A DNA stretch of 64,000 nt from Photobacterium rosenbergii (lineage in GTDB: Bacteria > Pseudomonadota > Gammaproteobacteria > Enterobacterales > Vibrionaceae): assembly GCF_003026455.1 (NCBI RefSeq), contig NZ_PYMB01000005.1, positions 62,001-126,000 of the forward strand, in the 5' to 3' direction. A program made the translations under genes and the position numbers. Below the pieces are notes generated by a model. It did no database searches. It was not told the DNA's origin and saw only the letters and a list, made by a program, of their open reading frames with translations. This document shows, piece by piece, positions 44,135-52,715 of this stretch (positions are counted from its first letter, which is position 1; every line of letters begins with the position of its first letter).

Positions 44135-45611
44135 TCGTGCCAGCGAGAAGCCGCTGTGTATCGCCCACCGTGGTGCCAGCGGCCACAAACTCGAAAACAC
44201 CTTGGAGGCCTTTGCCTATGCTGCCAGCTTGCATGTCGAGATGTGGGAAATCGATGTCCGGCTAACCCAAGATGGCGTATGTGTTGTCAGCCATGATGAC
44301 AACCTGATGCACACCGCTGGGATTAATGCCGACATTTCAGCAATGACCTTTGCTGAACTACAAAACCACCAGCTTTTCAACGGTGAGCAAGTACCTACTT
44401 TCGAGCAAGTTCTGGCACTAGCTTTAGAAACTGGCTGCGGGCTGTATATCGAACTCAAGGGTGAAGGCGCAGGCGTTGAAGTACTGCGAATTCTGGAACA
44501 ACAACCTGCCCACAGCATTGATATCGGCATCGGTAGTTTTATTCCAGAGTGGGTTGCCGAACTGAATAATATCGACTGCCCATACCCGCTATCGGTTTTA
44601 GTCCGTGTTGGCGATTGCCCATTCGAGCAGGCCGAAAAAGCCAAGGCCGATATGATCCACCTCTGTTGGGAGCGGGCATCCGATACCCCGCATGAGTTCC
44701 TTACCCCGGAGATGATCAATAAAGCACAATCGCTCAACCTGCCTATCGTGATCTGGCATGAAGAGCGACCGGCCGAAATCGAAAAGCTGCTGACCATGCC
44801 GGTTATCGGTATTTGTTCGGATTTGCCGGAGCTGATCACCGGTTATCGCCCGGATGACAGCAACCCGATTGAATTGGTGCTGCACCGTGGTGCCAACGAT
44901 GTGGCACCGGAAAATACCAAAATCAGTGCCGAGATTGGCTACCGTATGGGGGCCAAAGTGATCGAGCTGGATCTTAATACCAGCAGCGATGGCGAGCTAA
45001 TGGTGATACATGATCTCACCGCCGATCGCACCACCAACCTGCAAGGGCCAATTGAATCGCTAAGCTGCGAGCAACTGAACCAATGCGATGCCGGCAGTTG
45101 GTTTGCGCCAGGCTTTAGCCAGCAAAACGTCAGTCGCTTTTCGGACTTCCTCGACCTTGCCAAACAATATGACGGCGAGCTGTATGTCGAGTTGAAGCAA
45201 GCGGATGTCGATCAGGTTATCCAGCAAGCCCGTGCGAGTAATGCGCTTTCTCGCTGCTTTTTCTGGAGCTTCAATAACGAGTACCTTGAACAAATCAGCC
45301 AGCGCTATCCTGATGCCAAACTCATGAAGCGCCGTCAGGATTTCGCCTCATTGGATACGCTGATTGAGGCTGGTAAGCCTACCATTATCGAATATGACTA
45401 CCTTATCGATGATTTGAACGAATTCAGCCAGTGCCGCGATGCAGGTATCAAGGTGATGCTACGCTATCCTGGGCAAGATATTGAAAAGTGGGTCGAGCTT
45501 ATCGGACTGCAGCCTGACAGCGTCAACATCGACCACCCTTTTGCTTTTGCCAGAGCCTATGAGCAATGGTTACGAACGGAGCAAGGTCTGAAACTGGAGC
45601 AAACTGCTTGA
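44100..45611 (+). CDS. Tandem-domain glycerophosphodiester phosphodiesterase
   Basis: This 503-residue protein holds two complete GDPD domains in a row. The first (about 18-245) has 'IAHRGASGHKLENTLEAF' and 'EIDVRLTQDGVCVVSHD'; the second (about 258-490) has 'VLHRGANDVAPENTKISAE' and 'ELDLNTSSDGELMVIHD'. Both keep the catalytic His-Arg, Glu-Asp and His residues. No signal peptide, so cytoplasmic, like UgpQ, which follows the ugp transporter genes in E. coli. Most GDPDs have a single domain, so the fusion is unusual. It should split an imported glycerophosphodiester to glycerol-3-phosphate or an alcohol phosphate. The end overlaps the LacI gene start. Confidence 0.9.
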   Translation: MLRQQRLNKLVNRASEKPLCIAHRGASGHKLENTLEAFAYAASLHVEMWEIDVRLTQDGVCVVSHDDNLMHTAGINADISAMTFAELQNHQLFNGEQVPTFEQVLALALETGCGLYIELKGEGAGVEVLRILEQQPAHSIDIGIGSFIPEWVAELNNIDCPYPLSVLVRVGDCPFEQAEKAKADMIHLCWERASDTPHEFLTPEMINKAQSLNLPIVIWHEERPAEIEKLLTMPVIGICSDLPELITGYRPDDSNPIELVLHRGANDVAPENTKISAEIGYRMGAKVIELDLNTSSDGELMVIHDLTADRTTNLQGPIESLSCEQLNQCDAGSWFAPGFSQQNVSRFSDFLDLAKQYDGELYVELKQADVDQVIQQARASNALSRCFFWSFNNEYLEQISQRYPDAKLMKRRQDFASLDTLIEAGKPTIIEYDYLIDDLNEFSQCRDAGIKVMLRYPGQDIEKWVELIGLQPDSVNIDHPFAFARAYEQWLRTEQGLKLEQTA

Positions 45612-46612
45612 GCACCACCAAGTTAAAACAAGTCACCTCTGTGGATGTTGCCAAGGCGGCCGGGGTTTCCCGCGCCGCCGTTTCACGGACATTTTCCAAT
45701 AACGGCTATGTGTCCGAGGCCACTAGAGAGAAAGTTCTCGCTGCTGCCAAAGCGCTAGGCTATCGGGTCAATCATCTGGCCCGCAGCCTCAACCGCCAAC
45801 GCTCCGATCTGATTGGGTTGGTGGTTGCCGACATGGATAACCCATTTCGTAGCCAGCAAGTCAACGACTTGAGTGAAGCCATTCTTGCCAATAACCACCG
45901 TCCCTTGCTGATCCCGACCGCCAAAGGTCGAGACAGCTCACAGGTGATAGATATGTTGCTGCACTACAATGTGTCTGGGGTCATCGTCACCTCGGATACC
46001 CCACCTGCAGCCATCTTTGAAACCTGTGCGGAAAATCAGGTGCCCGTGGTTCTAGTCAACAAGCAGGACAAACATCCTCTTGTTGACCGCGTGCTATGTG
46101 ATAACGCTGGCGGTATCCGCCTGTTGCTGAAAGCATTTGCCGAACAGTGCTGCAAACATATTACCGTCATCAGTTCGCAAGCCCACTCCTACAGCATCCG
46201 CAAGCGCGAGCAGTTGTTTTTCCAATACGCCGAGCAGATGGGCATCCGTGTCGATGTGATTTATGCACCCAGCCATTGTTATCAAGGCGGGCTAGAAGCG
46301 GCTGAAAACCTGTCGGCATTTGAGACTCGACCAGACGGCGTTTTTTGTACCAATGACTACCTTGCCCTCGGCCTAATTGATGGCCTCAAGGACAAAACCG
46401 GCAAACATATAATCGATGACATGTTTGTTGCCGGATTCGATGACATGCAACAAGCCAGTTGGAAAAGCTACCAACTGACGACTATAAAACAAGCCACCGA
46501 TGAGATGGCAACACAATCCGTCGAATTGCTGATCAGTCGCATTCAGCATCCCGACCAAGCAGCACGTACCTGCTACCTGGATGTCTCCCTGATCCGCCGA
46601 CAATCACTGTAA
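45608..46612 (+). CDS. LacI-family regulator of the phosphodiester locus
   Basis: This regulator of about 334 residues has a LacI helix-turn-helix ('VTSVDVAKAAGVSRAAVSRTFSNNGYVSEATREKV' region, residues 8-42) and a periplasmic-binding-protein-like effector domain ('LIGLVVADMDNPF', 'DGVFCTNDYLALGLIDGL'). I choose a TTG start at 45608, which overlaps the TGA of the phosphodiesterase gene and has GGAG upstream; an open frame continues upstream from it but lies within the previous gene. It probably controls this operon through the palindrome at 39399-39416. The inducer may be the imported compound or its product. Confidence 0.88.
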   Translation: MSTTKLKQVTSVDVAKAAGVSRAAVSRTFSNNGYVSEATREKVLAAAKALGYRVNHLARSLNRQRSDLIGLVVADMDNPFRSQQVNDLSEAILANNHRPLLIPTAKGRDSSQVIDMLLHYNVSGVIVTSDTPPAAIFETCAENQVPVVLVNKQDKHPLVDRVLCDNAGGIRLLLKAFAEQCCKHITVISSQAHSYSIRKREQLFFQYAEQMGIRVDVIYAPSHCYQGGLEAAENLSAFETRPDGVFCTNDYLALGLIDGLKDKTGKHIIDDMFVAGFDDMQQASWKSYQLTTIKQATDEMATQSVELLISRIQHPDQAARTCYLDVSLIRRQSL

Positions 46613-46622
46613 TGGAATAACA

Positions 46623-47387
46623 ATGAATAACGACTTACAACAACGTTACACCTTTGCCTGCCAACTCGCTAAAGAAGCCGGTACGATTGCCCATACCTAC
46701 CAAAAGAAATTGGTTGAAGAAGGCTTGGATATTGATATCAAAGGCCGACAGGACTTCGTCAGTATCGCAGATAAAGAGACAGAGAATTTCATCCGCCAGC
46801 AACTCAGCCTCCACTACCCGCAAGATGGTTTCCTTGGTGAGGAAAGCGGCGTATCCAACCCTGACAGCGAAGGGACCTGGGTGGTCGATCCGATTGACGG
46901 CACCACAAACTTCCTGCGCCAGCAACCAATGTGGTGTGTGTCGATTGCCTATGTGGTAGAGGGTGAGCCGGTGATTGGGGTGATTTACGACCCATGCCAT
47001 GACGAACTTTTCTCAGCTCTAGTGGGTCAAGGCGCTTGGTTAAACAACCGTCCTCTAGAGGTCAACCAAGGTGATAACGCCATTGTCGGCTTGGTTAACC
47101 TTGGTTATTCGGCAAAGATGCCGCTGGAAAACTACCTAGCCACCATGACCCGCTTGCTAGAACACGGTATTGAGCATCGCCGTCATGGCTCCGCCGCACT
47201 CGGCCTTGCCCACGTAGCCGCAGGACGCTTTGACGGCTACCGTGAAGACTTTATCAATGCGTGGGACATCATGGCGGGTATTGCTATTTTGCGTGAAGCC
47301 AAAGCCGACGTCACCTTCAACCAAGTTGAAGGTGGTTATGCTATTCAGGCCTCGATCCCTGCAATCTCCGACTTGCTAAAAGGTTAA
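46623..47387 (+). CDS. Inositol-monophosphatase-family phosphatase
   Basis: This 254-residue Mg2+-dependent phosphatase has the family motifs 'GFLGEESG' (metal Glu), 'WVVDPIDGTTNFLRQQPMWCVSIAYV' region (metal Asp-Asp and substrate loop) and 'NAWDIMAGIAILREA'. The order fits inositol-1-monophosphatase/SuhB-like enzymes better than CysQ. It begins 10 bases after the LacI gene. In this setting it may dephosphorylate the alcohol phosphate released by the phosphodiesterase, for instance inositol phosphate to inositol. Other sugar phosphates are possible. Confidence 0.87.
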   Translation: MNNDLQQRYTFACQLAKEAGTIAHTYQKKLVEEGLDIDIKGRQDFVSIADKETENFIRQQLSLHYPQDGFLGEESGVSNPDSEGTWVVDPIDGTTNFLRQQPMWCVSIAYVVEGEPVIGVIYDPCHDELFSALVGQGAWLNNRPLEVNQGDNAIVGLVNLGYSAKMPLENYLATMTRLLEHGIEHRRHGSAALGLAHVAAGRFDGYREDFINAWDIMAGIAILREAKADVTFNQVEGGYAIQASIPAISDLLKG

Positions 47388-47470
47388 CACTCCTGCCTGT
47401 GCGGCTACCTCTTCTCCAAAAACATCGGTAGCCGCCTTCAGCCACTTATCGCGTCAGGTCCAGCTTACAG

Positions 47471-48706
47471 ATGAAAAGAAAATCTACACTCAGCCACCAG
47501 CAAAGCTTGTGGCTGATCAGTCTTGTGCCATTTATATGGGGGATGCTCACCGCAACCACCAATTTATTGGTCCCTTATTTACAGGATGTCTACTCGCTAA
47601 CCTATACCCAGTCGATTTGGGTCCAGGTTATCTTCTCTTCAACGCCTATTCTTGCCAGCCTGCCTACAGCAGTGCTGATAGGTCGGGTCGGCTTCAAACC
47701 CAGCATGTTGCTAGCCCTTGGCCTGTCGGCTATTGGCTGCGCAATGGTATTGATGGCGGGTAGCTATGCCTCATATGGCCTGACTCTATTCGCCATTGCC
47801 GTTATTGCTATGGCAGTGACAGCCTTGCAGGTGGTGGCCAACCCCATCATTGCAGAGATTGGCCCCGAATCAGGCACTTCGCAGCGGCTGACCTTCAGCT
47901 CCACCGTCAATGCCCTCGGGGTAACGCTAGCCCCGATGCTCGCAGCAGGATTTTTGTTCCGGGAATATGAACAGTCAACAGCCGAGCAAGCCAACAACTT
48001 GTTGATACCTTTCCTTGCTCTCGCTGCCACCATCATCCTTATCAGCATTGCCCTAGCAAGACTTCCCATCACATATCCTGCCACTCCCAACTCTCCACAA
48101 AATCAGAACCAGACGAAAAGCCGGCTGATCAAACACCGCCATTTCTGGTTTGGTGTACTCGCAATATTCTGTTATACGGGCACGGAAGTCAGCACCGGGA
48201 CTTATCTTATTAGCTACCTGAGCCATGCTGGCGGAATGAGCTTTGCCGAAGCGAGCCGTTTCATTGCAATGTACTGGGGAGGGGCGATGCTAGGTAGGCT
48301 TGTCGGTACATTCCTGTTCCTCAAGGTCAGTGCGCGCAAAACACTCATTTTCAATGCACTGCTGGCTGCCTGCTTTACCCTCACCGCCATCATGCTGCCG
48401 GGCAGAACCAGCGGATTATTGCTGGTCGCTCTCGGCCTGTGCCACTCCATTATGTATCCGGTGATTTTCTCGCTGGCGGTCAAAAAGCTAGGCGGCGATA
48501 TGGCAAAGGCAACCGGCATTTTAGTCATGGCCGGCTGCGGCGGCGCAGTCCTGCCTTTCGTTCAGGCACTTCTGGCGGACACCTTCTTTATCGCCGATAC
48601 CTTCTGGCTAACATTCAGCTGCTACTTGGTCATCGCCTCCTTTGCTATCAAGGGCTACCAGCCTAAGCCTTGTGAAGAAGAAGCTATGCTTAAAGAGGCG
48701 GTTTGA
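47471..48706 (+). CDS. MFS transporter (FucP/GluP-like sugar type)
   Basis: This 411-residue protein has about twelve predicted membrane helices with a central cytoplasmic loop near residues 195-220 ('PATPNSPQNQNQTKSRLIK'). 'TALQVVANPIIAEIGPESGTSQRLTF' (a marked stretch around residue 118) resembles the FucP/GluP branch of sugar:H+ symporters. It is the last gene of the locus, 83 bases after the phosphatase. It could carry the free sugar or polyol in or out. The substrate is not known. Confidence 0.82.
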   Translation: MKRKSTLSHQQSLWLISLVPFIWGMLTATTNLLVPYLQDVYSLTYTQSIWVQVIFSSTPILASLPTAVLIGRVGFKPSMLLALGLSAIGCAMVLMAGSYASYGLTLFAIAVIAMAVTALQVVANPIIAEIGPESGTSQRLTFSSTVNALGVTLAPMLAAGFLFREYEQSTAEQANNLLIPFLALAATIILISIALARLPITYPATPNSPQNQNQTKSRLIKHRHFWFGVLAIFCYTGTEVSTGTYLISYLSHAGGMSFAEASRFIAMYWGGAMLGRLVGTFLFLKVSARKTLIFNALLAACFTLTAIMLPGRTSGLLLVALGLCHSIMYPVIFSLAVKKLGGDMAKATGILVMAGCGGAVLPFVQALLADTFFIADTFWLTFSCYLVIASFAIKGYQPKPCEEEAMLKEAV

Positions 48707-48736
48707 GTATTGCGGCAAGATAAAGCCAATAAAAAA

Positions 48737-48759
48737 GGGATCTAACAAACGTAGATCCC
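48737..48759 (-). terminator. Terminator of the lysine-riboswitch operon
   Basis: GGGATCTA and TAGATCCC form a perfect stem. On the minus strand it is followed by six T, 36 bases after the saccharopine dehydrogenase stop codon. Confidence 0.8.
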
Positions 48760-48794
48760 CTATCACTTATCAACCTGGGCGGGCTGCCCAGTTT

Positions 48795-49859
48795 TTACTT
48801 CACAATGTTCTGCGCTGTTGCGTAGAAATCACGTGCCCTTGCCCAAACGCCGTTTGGATCTTCACCTTTGCACAAGGTCAGAAGATGCGGCAGCAATTGC
48901 CCAGCGAAATCTTCGCTGCTTTCTTTTGGCAGTACTGTCGGTAGGTGATCCACCGCCTGTACATATAGCCCGCTGACATCCGATTCGATAATCGGCTTGG
49001 AGAGCTTGGTGCTTTGGTTGTAGATGCGGATTGGGTTATCCGGGTTGTTCGGATCGCAACTGACATCGCTAACCATGCTCAGACGTGGGTTTTCACCCAG
49101 GCTTTCCTTGGTAATGAACGGAGGCGTACCTTCAGCAAGGTAAGCACAGTTGACCAAGATGTCGTAATCATTGATAGCCGTAAACGGGCCGCCCGCTTTG
49201 GTTTCTTCGATATCCCAACCATCAGCGTCGATACCTAGCTCGGCAAACAAGTCCAGTGCACCACGGCCACAACGGCCAAACTGACCGATAACCAACACCT
49301 TTGGCTTCTCTGACAGTGTAGCAACCTGCTCGCGCAGTACTGCTAGGTAATGGTCGCGGTCTGGGTAGCTGCCCACCGCGCCGAATACGTCTTTACAGTG
49401 TAAATGGTGGATAAAGCCCGACAGGCCAATCGCTGCGCCGACATAGCCCGCCCAGTAGCCAAAGGCACAAACACGCTTACCCATTTCATCTTGCAGGAAC
49501 TCTAGATCAAGGATTTGACCACCACCAGCGTTGAAGCGAGACAGAATCTGTACCGCTTCATCTTGGCCTTTGAATGCATGGGCAAAGTAAATGTGCTGGT
49601 GCTTGAGCGGGAAGTCGTCTTCTGCCAGTTCTTTCAAACCCAGGATATAGGCGTGCTCCGGTGCGTCAGTCCAGCTATGGCCTGCCGCCAACTCACAGCC
49701 TACATCAACATAAGCCTGATCAGGAAAAATACGGGTGTCGCTGCGCTCGACAATCACCTGAGCGCCTGCATCAATCAGGGCTTTGGCTCCGGTAGGTGTC
49801 AAAGCTGTACGGTGCTCACCCACTTTTACTTCATCTCTTAGCCAAAATAGTGTGTTCAT
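48795..49859 (-). CDS. Saccharopine dehydrogenase (NAD+, L-lysine-forming) type
   Basis: This protein of about 354 residues belongs to the alanine dehydrogenase/saccharopine dehydrogenase fold. 'FWLRDEVKVGEHRTALTPTGAKALIDAGAQV' region and 'FAHAFKGQDEAVQIL' match the lysine-forming saccharopine dehydrogenase (fungal Lys1 class); the NAD fold has 'KVLVIGQFGRCGRGALDLFAELGI' region. The reaction links lysine plus 2-oxoglutarate with saccharopine. The ATG at 49859 has AAAGGA upstream. It follows the NhaC-type transporter gene by 42 bases and so lies under the lysine riboswitch, which suggests that it makes lysine from saccharopine rather than degrading it. Confidence 0.85.
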   Translation of the reverse strand: MNTLFWLRDEVKVGEHRTALTPTGAKALIDAGAQVIVERSDTRIFPDQAYVDVGCELAAGHSWTDAPEHAYILGLKELAEDDFPLKHQHIYFAHAFKGQDEAVQILSRFNAGGGQILDLEFLQDEMGKRVCAFGYWAGYVGAAIGLSGFIHHLHCKDVFGAVGSYPDRDHYLAVLREQVATLSEKPKVLVIGQFGRCGRGALDLFAELGIDADGWDIEETKAGGPFTAINDYDILVNCAYLAEGTPPFITKESLGENPRLSMVSDVSCDPNNPDNPIRIYNQSTKLSKPIIESDVSGLYVQAVDHLPTVLPKESSEDFAGQLLPHLLTLCKGEDPNGVWARARDFYATAQNIVK

Positions 49860-49901
49860 TTTCAATCCTTTCTAAACGATAGCCAATTAAGCTATCTCAA
49901 C

Positions 49902-51395
49902 TTAAGCGGTAACAGGGCTGGCTGCGGCCTGACGGCGCACCATCAAAACAATCAACGCAACTTGCAATACAGCGGCCAATACAATGGTGTACGGGCTACG
50001 GGTGATTTCGGCAATCATGAAACCGATGCTGGCGGTTACGCCAGTCAAAATAGCGTAAGGGAACTGGGTACGGACGTGGGACACATGGTCACACCCGGTC
50101 GACATCGAACTAAGGATAGTGGTGTCTGAAATCGGAGATGAATGATCACCCAGCATACCGCCACTTAGCGCTGCACCAATACAAATCAGCGGGTCAGCAC
50201 CCAACGCACTGGCAACAGGAACGGCAATTGGGATCAGGATGGCAAAAGTGCCCCACGACGAACCCGTTGCCACCGAAATAAAGCTACCGATAACGAAAAT
50301 CAGGGCAGGCAACATAAACACCGGCAGGCGATCATTCATCACCTGACTGATGTAATCCCCGGTACCCAGAGACTTACAGATATCACCCAAGGTCCATGCC
50401 AATAGCAAGATAACCAAAATTAGCATGATTCGCTGCATACCCGACACAAAAGTGTTGAAGGCTGTCGAGGCGGTCATAGTTTTGGTATAAGCGTAATAAG
50501 CAATCGCCGTCACCGAAGCAATCAGGTAACTGGTACCGAGCGATGCACGGATCACCGGGCCATTGATAGTGCCATGAAGGTGGTAGTTATACGTGAACAG
50601 CGCAACCAGCGACCCGAATAGCACCGCCAGCGGCAGTACAATCAGTGAAATACGGCCTGATTTCACCGGTTGGTTGTCTGCCTGCTGCTCACTCACCTCA
50701 GTTTGCTGGCGCGCTTGCTGCTCGGCTTCAGCCATTGGTCCCCAGTCTTTTTTCAGCACCGCGTAAACAGGTACACTGAACAATGCCAGCAAGGCATACA
50801 ACTGGTAAGGGATCACCTGAAGAAAAGTCGTAAATCCATCGACCGACTGGCCCATATTATCGAACGCGTTTTCAATTAGGCCCTGTGAGTACACACCCCA
50901 ACTGATAATCGGGATAAGCACACAAATCGGCGACGAGGTCGAGTCAATGATGAACGCCAGCTTCTCCTTGCTCATCTTAAGCTTGTTGAAGATTGGCGAG
51001 AACATCGGGCCGAGGATCAGCGAGTTGCCCGAATCGGTAAAGAATACCCCGATCCCGGTAGCCCAGGTTGCTAATTGGGCTTTCAATGGCGATGACACAT
51101 AACGGGTCGCCATGGTCGAAAACGCCGCCATGCCACCGCTTTGCTCAACCAAATAGATAAAGCCGGAAATGATGGTGATAACAATAATGATCTGTGCGTT
51201 ACTGCCCGATGCAAGCTGTGTGAACGGCCCATCAGACAAGAACATCAACGCAGTATCGACAGGGTGACCCTTGGTTAAGATCAGCATGCCGCTGATCACT
51301 GCAACGCCTAGGGCCAAAACAACATGCCGGGTAGTAAAGGCGAGTATCAGCGCCAACACCGCGGGTACGATGGACAATAATCCGTAATCAGCCAT
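49902..51395 (-). CDS. NhaC-family antiporter, probable lysine transporter (LysW type)
   Basis: This protein of about 497 residues has 11-12 predicted membrane helices and the NhaC-type pattern: 'VFFTDSGNSLILGPMFSPIF', 'SPICVLIPIISWGVYS', 'ATGSSWGTFAILIPIAVPVASALG' and 'GGMLGDHSSPISDTTILSS'. NhaC-family members preceded by a lysine riboswitch were proposed as lysine importers (LysW) by comparative genomics, and that is the case here. The ATG at 51395 has AGGAGA upstream; the open frame extends to 51611 but through the riboswitch, so that part is not coding. It is the first gene of the operon with saccharopine dehydrogenase. Confidence 0.88.
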   Translation of the reverse strand: MADYGLLSIVPAVLALILAFTTRHVVLALGVAVISGMLILTKGHPVDTALMFLSDGPFTQLASGSNAQIIIVITIISGFIYLVEQSGGMAAFSTMATRYVSSPLKAQLATWATGIGVFFTDSGNSLILGPMFSPIFNKLKMSKEKLAFIIDSTSSPICVLIPIISWGVYSQGLIENAFDNMGQSVDGFTTFLQVIPYQLYALLALFSVPVYAVLKKDWGPMAEAEQQARQQTEVSEQQADNQPVKSGRISLIVLPLAVLFGSLVALFTYNYHLHGTINGPVIRASLGTSYLIASVTAIAYYAYTKTMTASTAFNTFVSGMQRIMLILVILLLAWTLGDICKSLGTGDYISQVMNDRLPVFMLPALIFVIGSFISVATGSSWGTFAILIPIAVPVASALGADPLICIGAALSGGMLGDHSSPISDTTILSSMSTGCDHVSHVRTQFPYAILTGVTASIGFMIAEITRSPYTIVLAAVLQVALIVLMVRRQAAASPVTA

Positions 51396-51520
51396 TCGTA
51401 GACTTCTCCTAAAAAACAACATCAAAAAATGTGAGTATGTAGAGGAGGGCGTAAGGAGTACGCGAGAGACAAAGGCCGTACGAAATCGGTAGGCGAACTT
51501 ACCTGTTCGAAAACAAAAAT

Positions 51521-51694
51521 TGCTGTAGCTCTCCATCCGGACAAGGTCCGAGATGACAGTGCTGCTCCTATTAAGAACAACCCCAGCAGCTTGGCTGACG
51601 ACCAAAACCACTTCGGCATTGACTCCTTTCGTTTAGCTTCACCGGTTGTCGACCTTCACTAAACTACTCTTAGGCAATGCGCCTCTACGTTGCA
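51521..51694 (-). ncRNA. Lysine riboswitch (L box)
   Basis: On the minus strand the leader shows the conserved L-box blocks in order: GTAGAGGCGCATTGCCTAAG near the 5' end (51669-51688), AAAGGAGTCAATGCCGAAGT in the middle (about 51610-51629), then GCTGCTGGGGTTGTT (about 51576-51590) and GAGCTACAGCA closing the P1 stem (GTAG/CTAC and TGC/GCA). The E. coli lysC leader has the same series. Two CTCCT blocks downstream (about 51445-51460) can pair with the AGGAG ribosome site of the transporter gene (51406-51410), so translational control is likely; no clear terminator is seen. Confidence 0.85.
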
Positions 51695-51768
51695 GGCAGT
51701 GAATAACCACCCGCTCTGTATTGAATAAAACACAAAAACGTATAATCCAAATCAACTTGACGCCACTT

Positions 51769-51784
51769 TGTGACAAAGATCACA
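51769..51784. promoter_or_regulatory. CRP-type site upstream of the lysine riboswitch operon
   Basis: TGTGA-CAAAGA-TCACA fits the CRP consensus perfectly. It lies about 75 bases upstream of the aptamer, so it could activate the lysine transporter operon. Confidence 0.65.
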
Positions 51785-52076
51785 CAATATATTTCACTAA
51801 ACACTTAATTAACAAAACATTGCACTACTGGTTACCACGGTTGCAGCAACAATAACCACAAAGGCTGTTTTTTGCTTTCAGGCGGCAAATCTCATATCAG
51901 TATTTATCTGAATTAGGAATCACGGTGTCAGAATTGACCAGAATGGGAGTTAAAGTAAAGGTGCAACAATGGAGGTTAAGGGTGCATATTTACCCATTAC
52001 TGCCCACCTTACCCGAATAAAATGAGGGTAAAGGGATGTTGAGGGAAGAGTTTAAGATCAGAAATAGCAGGTATAA
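51785..52076. other. Non-coding stretch between CRP site and cspA terminator
   Basis: No gene or RNA family is recognised in these 290 bases. Several short G-rich, purine-rich repeats (GAGGTTAAGG, GAGGGTAAAGGG, GAGGGAAGAG) occur around 51970-52050, without clear meaning. Confidence 0.35.
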
Positions 52077-52103
52077 AAAATGCCGGCCTAAGCCAGCATT
52101 TTC
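52077..52103 (-). terminator. Terminator of the cold-shock gene
   Basis: On the minus strand AATGCTGGC-TTAG-GCCGGCATT is followed by TTTTAT. It lies 20 bases beyond the stop codon of the cold-shock gene. Confidence 0.8.
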
Positions 52104-52122
52104 TTCTGATAAGTTCGACGAC

Positions 52123-52332
52123 TTATAGAGTAACTACGTTCGCAGCTTGAGGACCTTTCTGGCCTTGCTCGATGTCGAAAGAAACTTTCTGACCTTCAGA
52201 AAGAGTCTTGAAACCTTCAGAAGCGATAGCGCGGAAGTGTACGAATACGTCTGCACCGCCGTTCTCTTGAGTGATGAAACCGAAACCTTTTTCTTCGTTA
52301 AACCACTTAACGATACCAGTAGACTTAGACAT
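52123..52332 (-). CDS. cspA: CspA-family cold-shock protein
   Basis: This 69-residue protein is a single cold-shock domain that binds single-stranded RNA and DNA and melts RNA hairpins. RNP1 'KGFGFITQ' and RNP2 'VFVHFRAI' are present in '[20 protein letters not shown]' and following residues. The ATG at 52332 has AAGGGA upstream; an open frame eight codons longer is not needed. The long upstream region (about 380 bases to the next gene) fits the long 5' leaders of cold-shock genes, though no cold box is claimed. The symbol marks the family, since vibrios have several copies. Confidence 0.93.
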   Translation of the reverse strand: MSKSTGIVKWFNEEKGFGFITQENGGADVFVHFRAIASEGFKTLSEGQKVSFDIEQGQKGPQAANVVTL

Positions 52333-52715
52333 GTGTTGTCCCTTATGTAAATTCATTTAAACCGCTAGCAAATAGCTACGGTCAGGTAAAAGTGAATTAT
52401 TAATGTGACGATAAATATAAGGGAAACAGTTAGATACAGTACGAAGACGTAGCAGTATCAGATGGTTTAACTTGTACTTGATGTTGCATTAAATAACTCT
52501 TCTCAAATTGAGCCTGCGTATCATAACAACAGAGTGAAAAATATGCAGCGTATTTTTGACATTTCTTCGTTTTATTTTTTCGGACGTTAACTATTCATTC
52601 AGTAATCACCCTGCTGACGAACACATTTCGAAACACTTCCCCAAGGCATTTTTCAGCATCTATTCAATCAGCAAAGTTATGATGGAGGCGAAATATCCAT
52701 AGGAAAAGTATTGTT
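52333..52715. other. Divergent leader region of cspA and a small unknown gene
   Basis: No gene is seen. The part next to cspA probably holds its long leader and promoter on the minus strand; the part next to 52716 holds a weak ribosome site (AGGAAA). Confidence 0.4.

Noticed and set aside
51396-51611. 72-residue N-terminal extension of the NhaC-type transporter
   Set aside because: This stretch is the lysine riboswitch and its leader; the protein starts at 51395 with AGGAGA upstream.
51960-52050. Short purine-rich repeats as a possible small RNA or CRISPR-like element
   Set aside because: The repeats are degenerate, irregularly spaced and lack palindromes or spacers.
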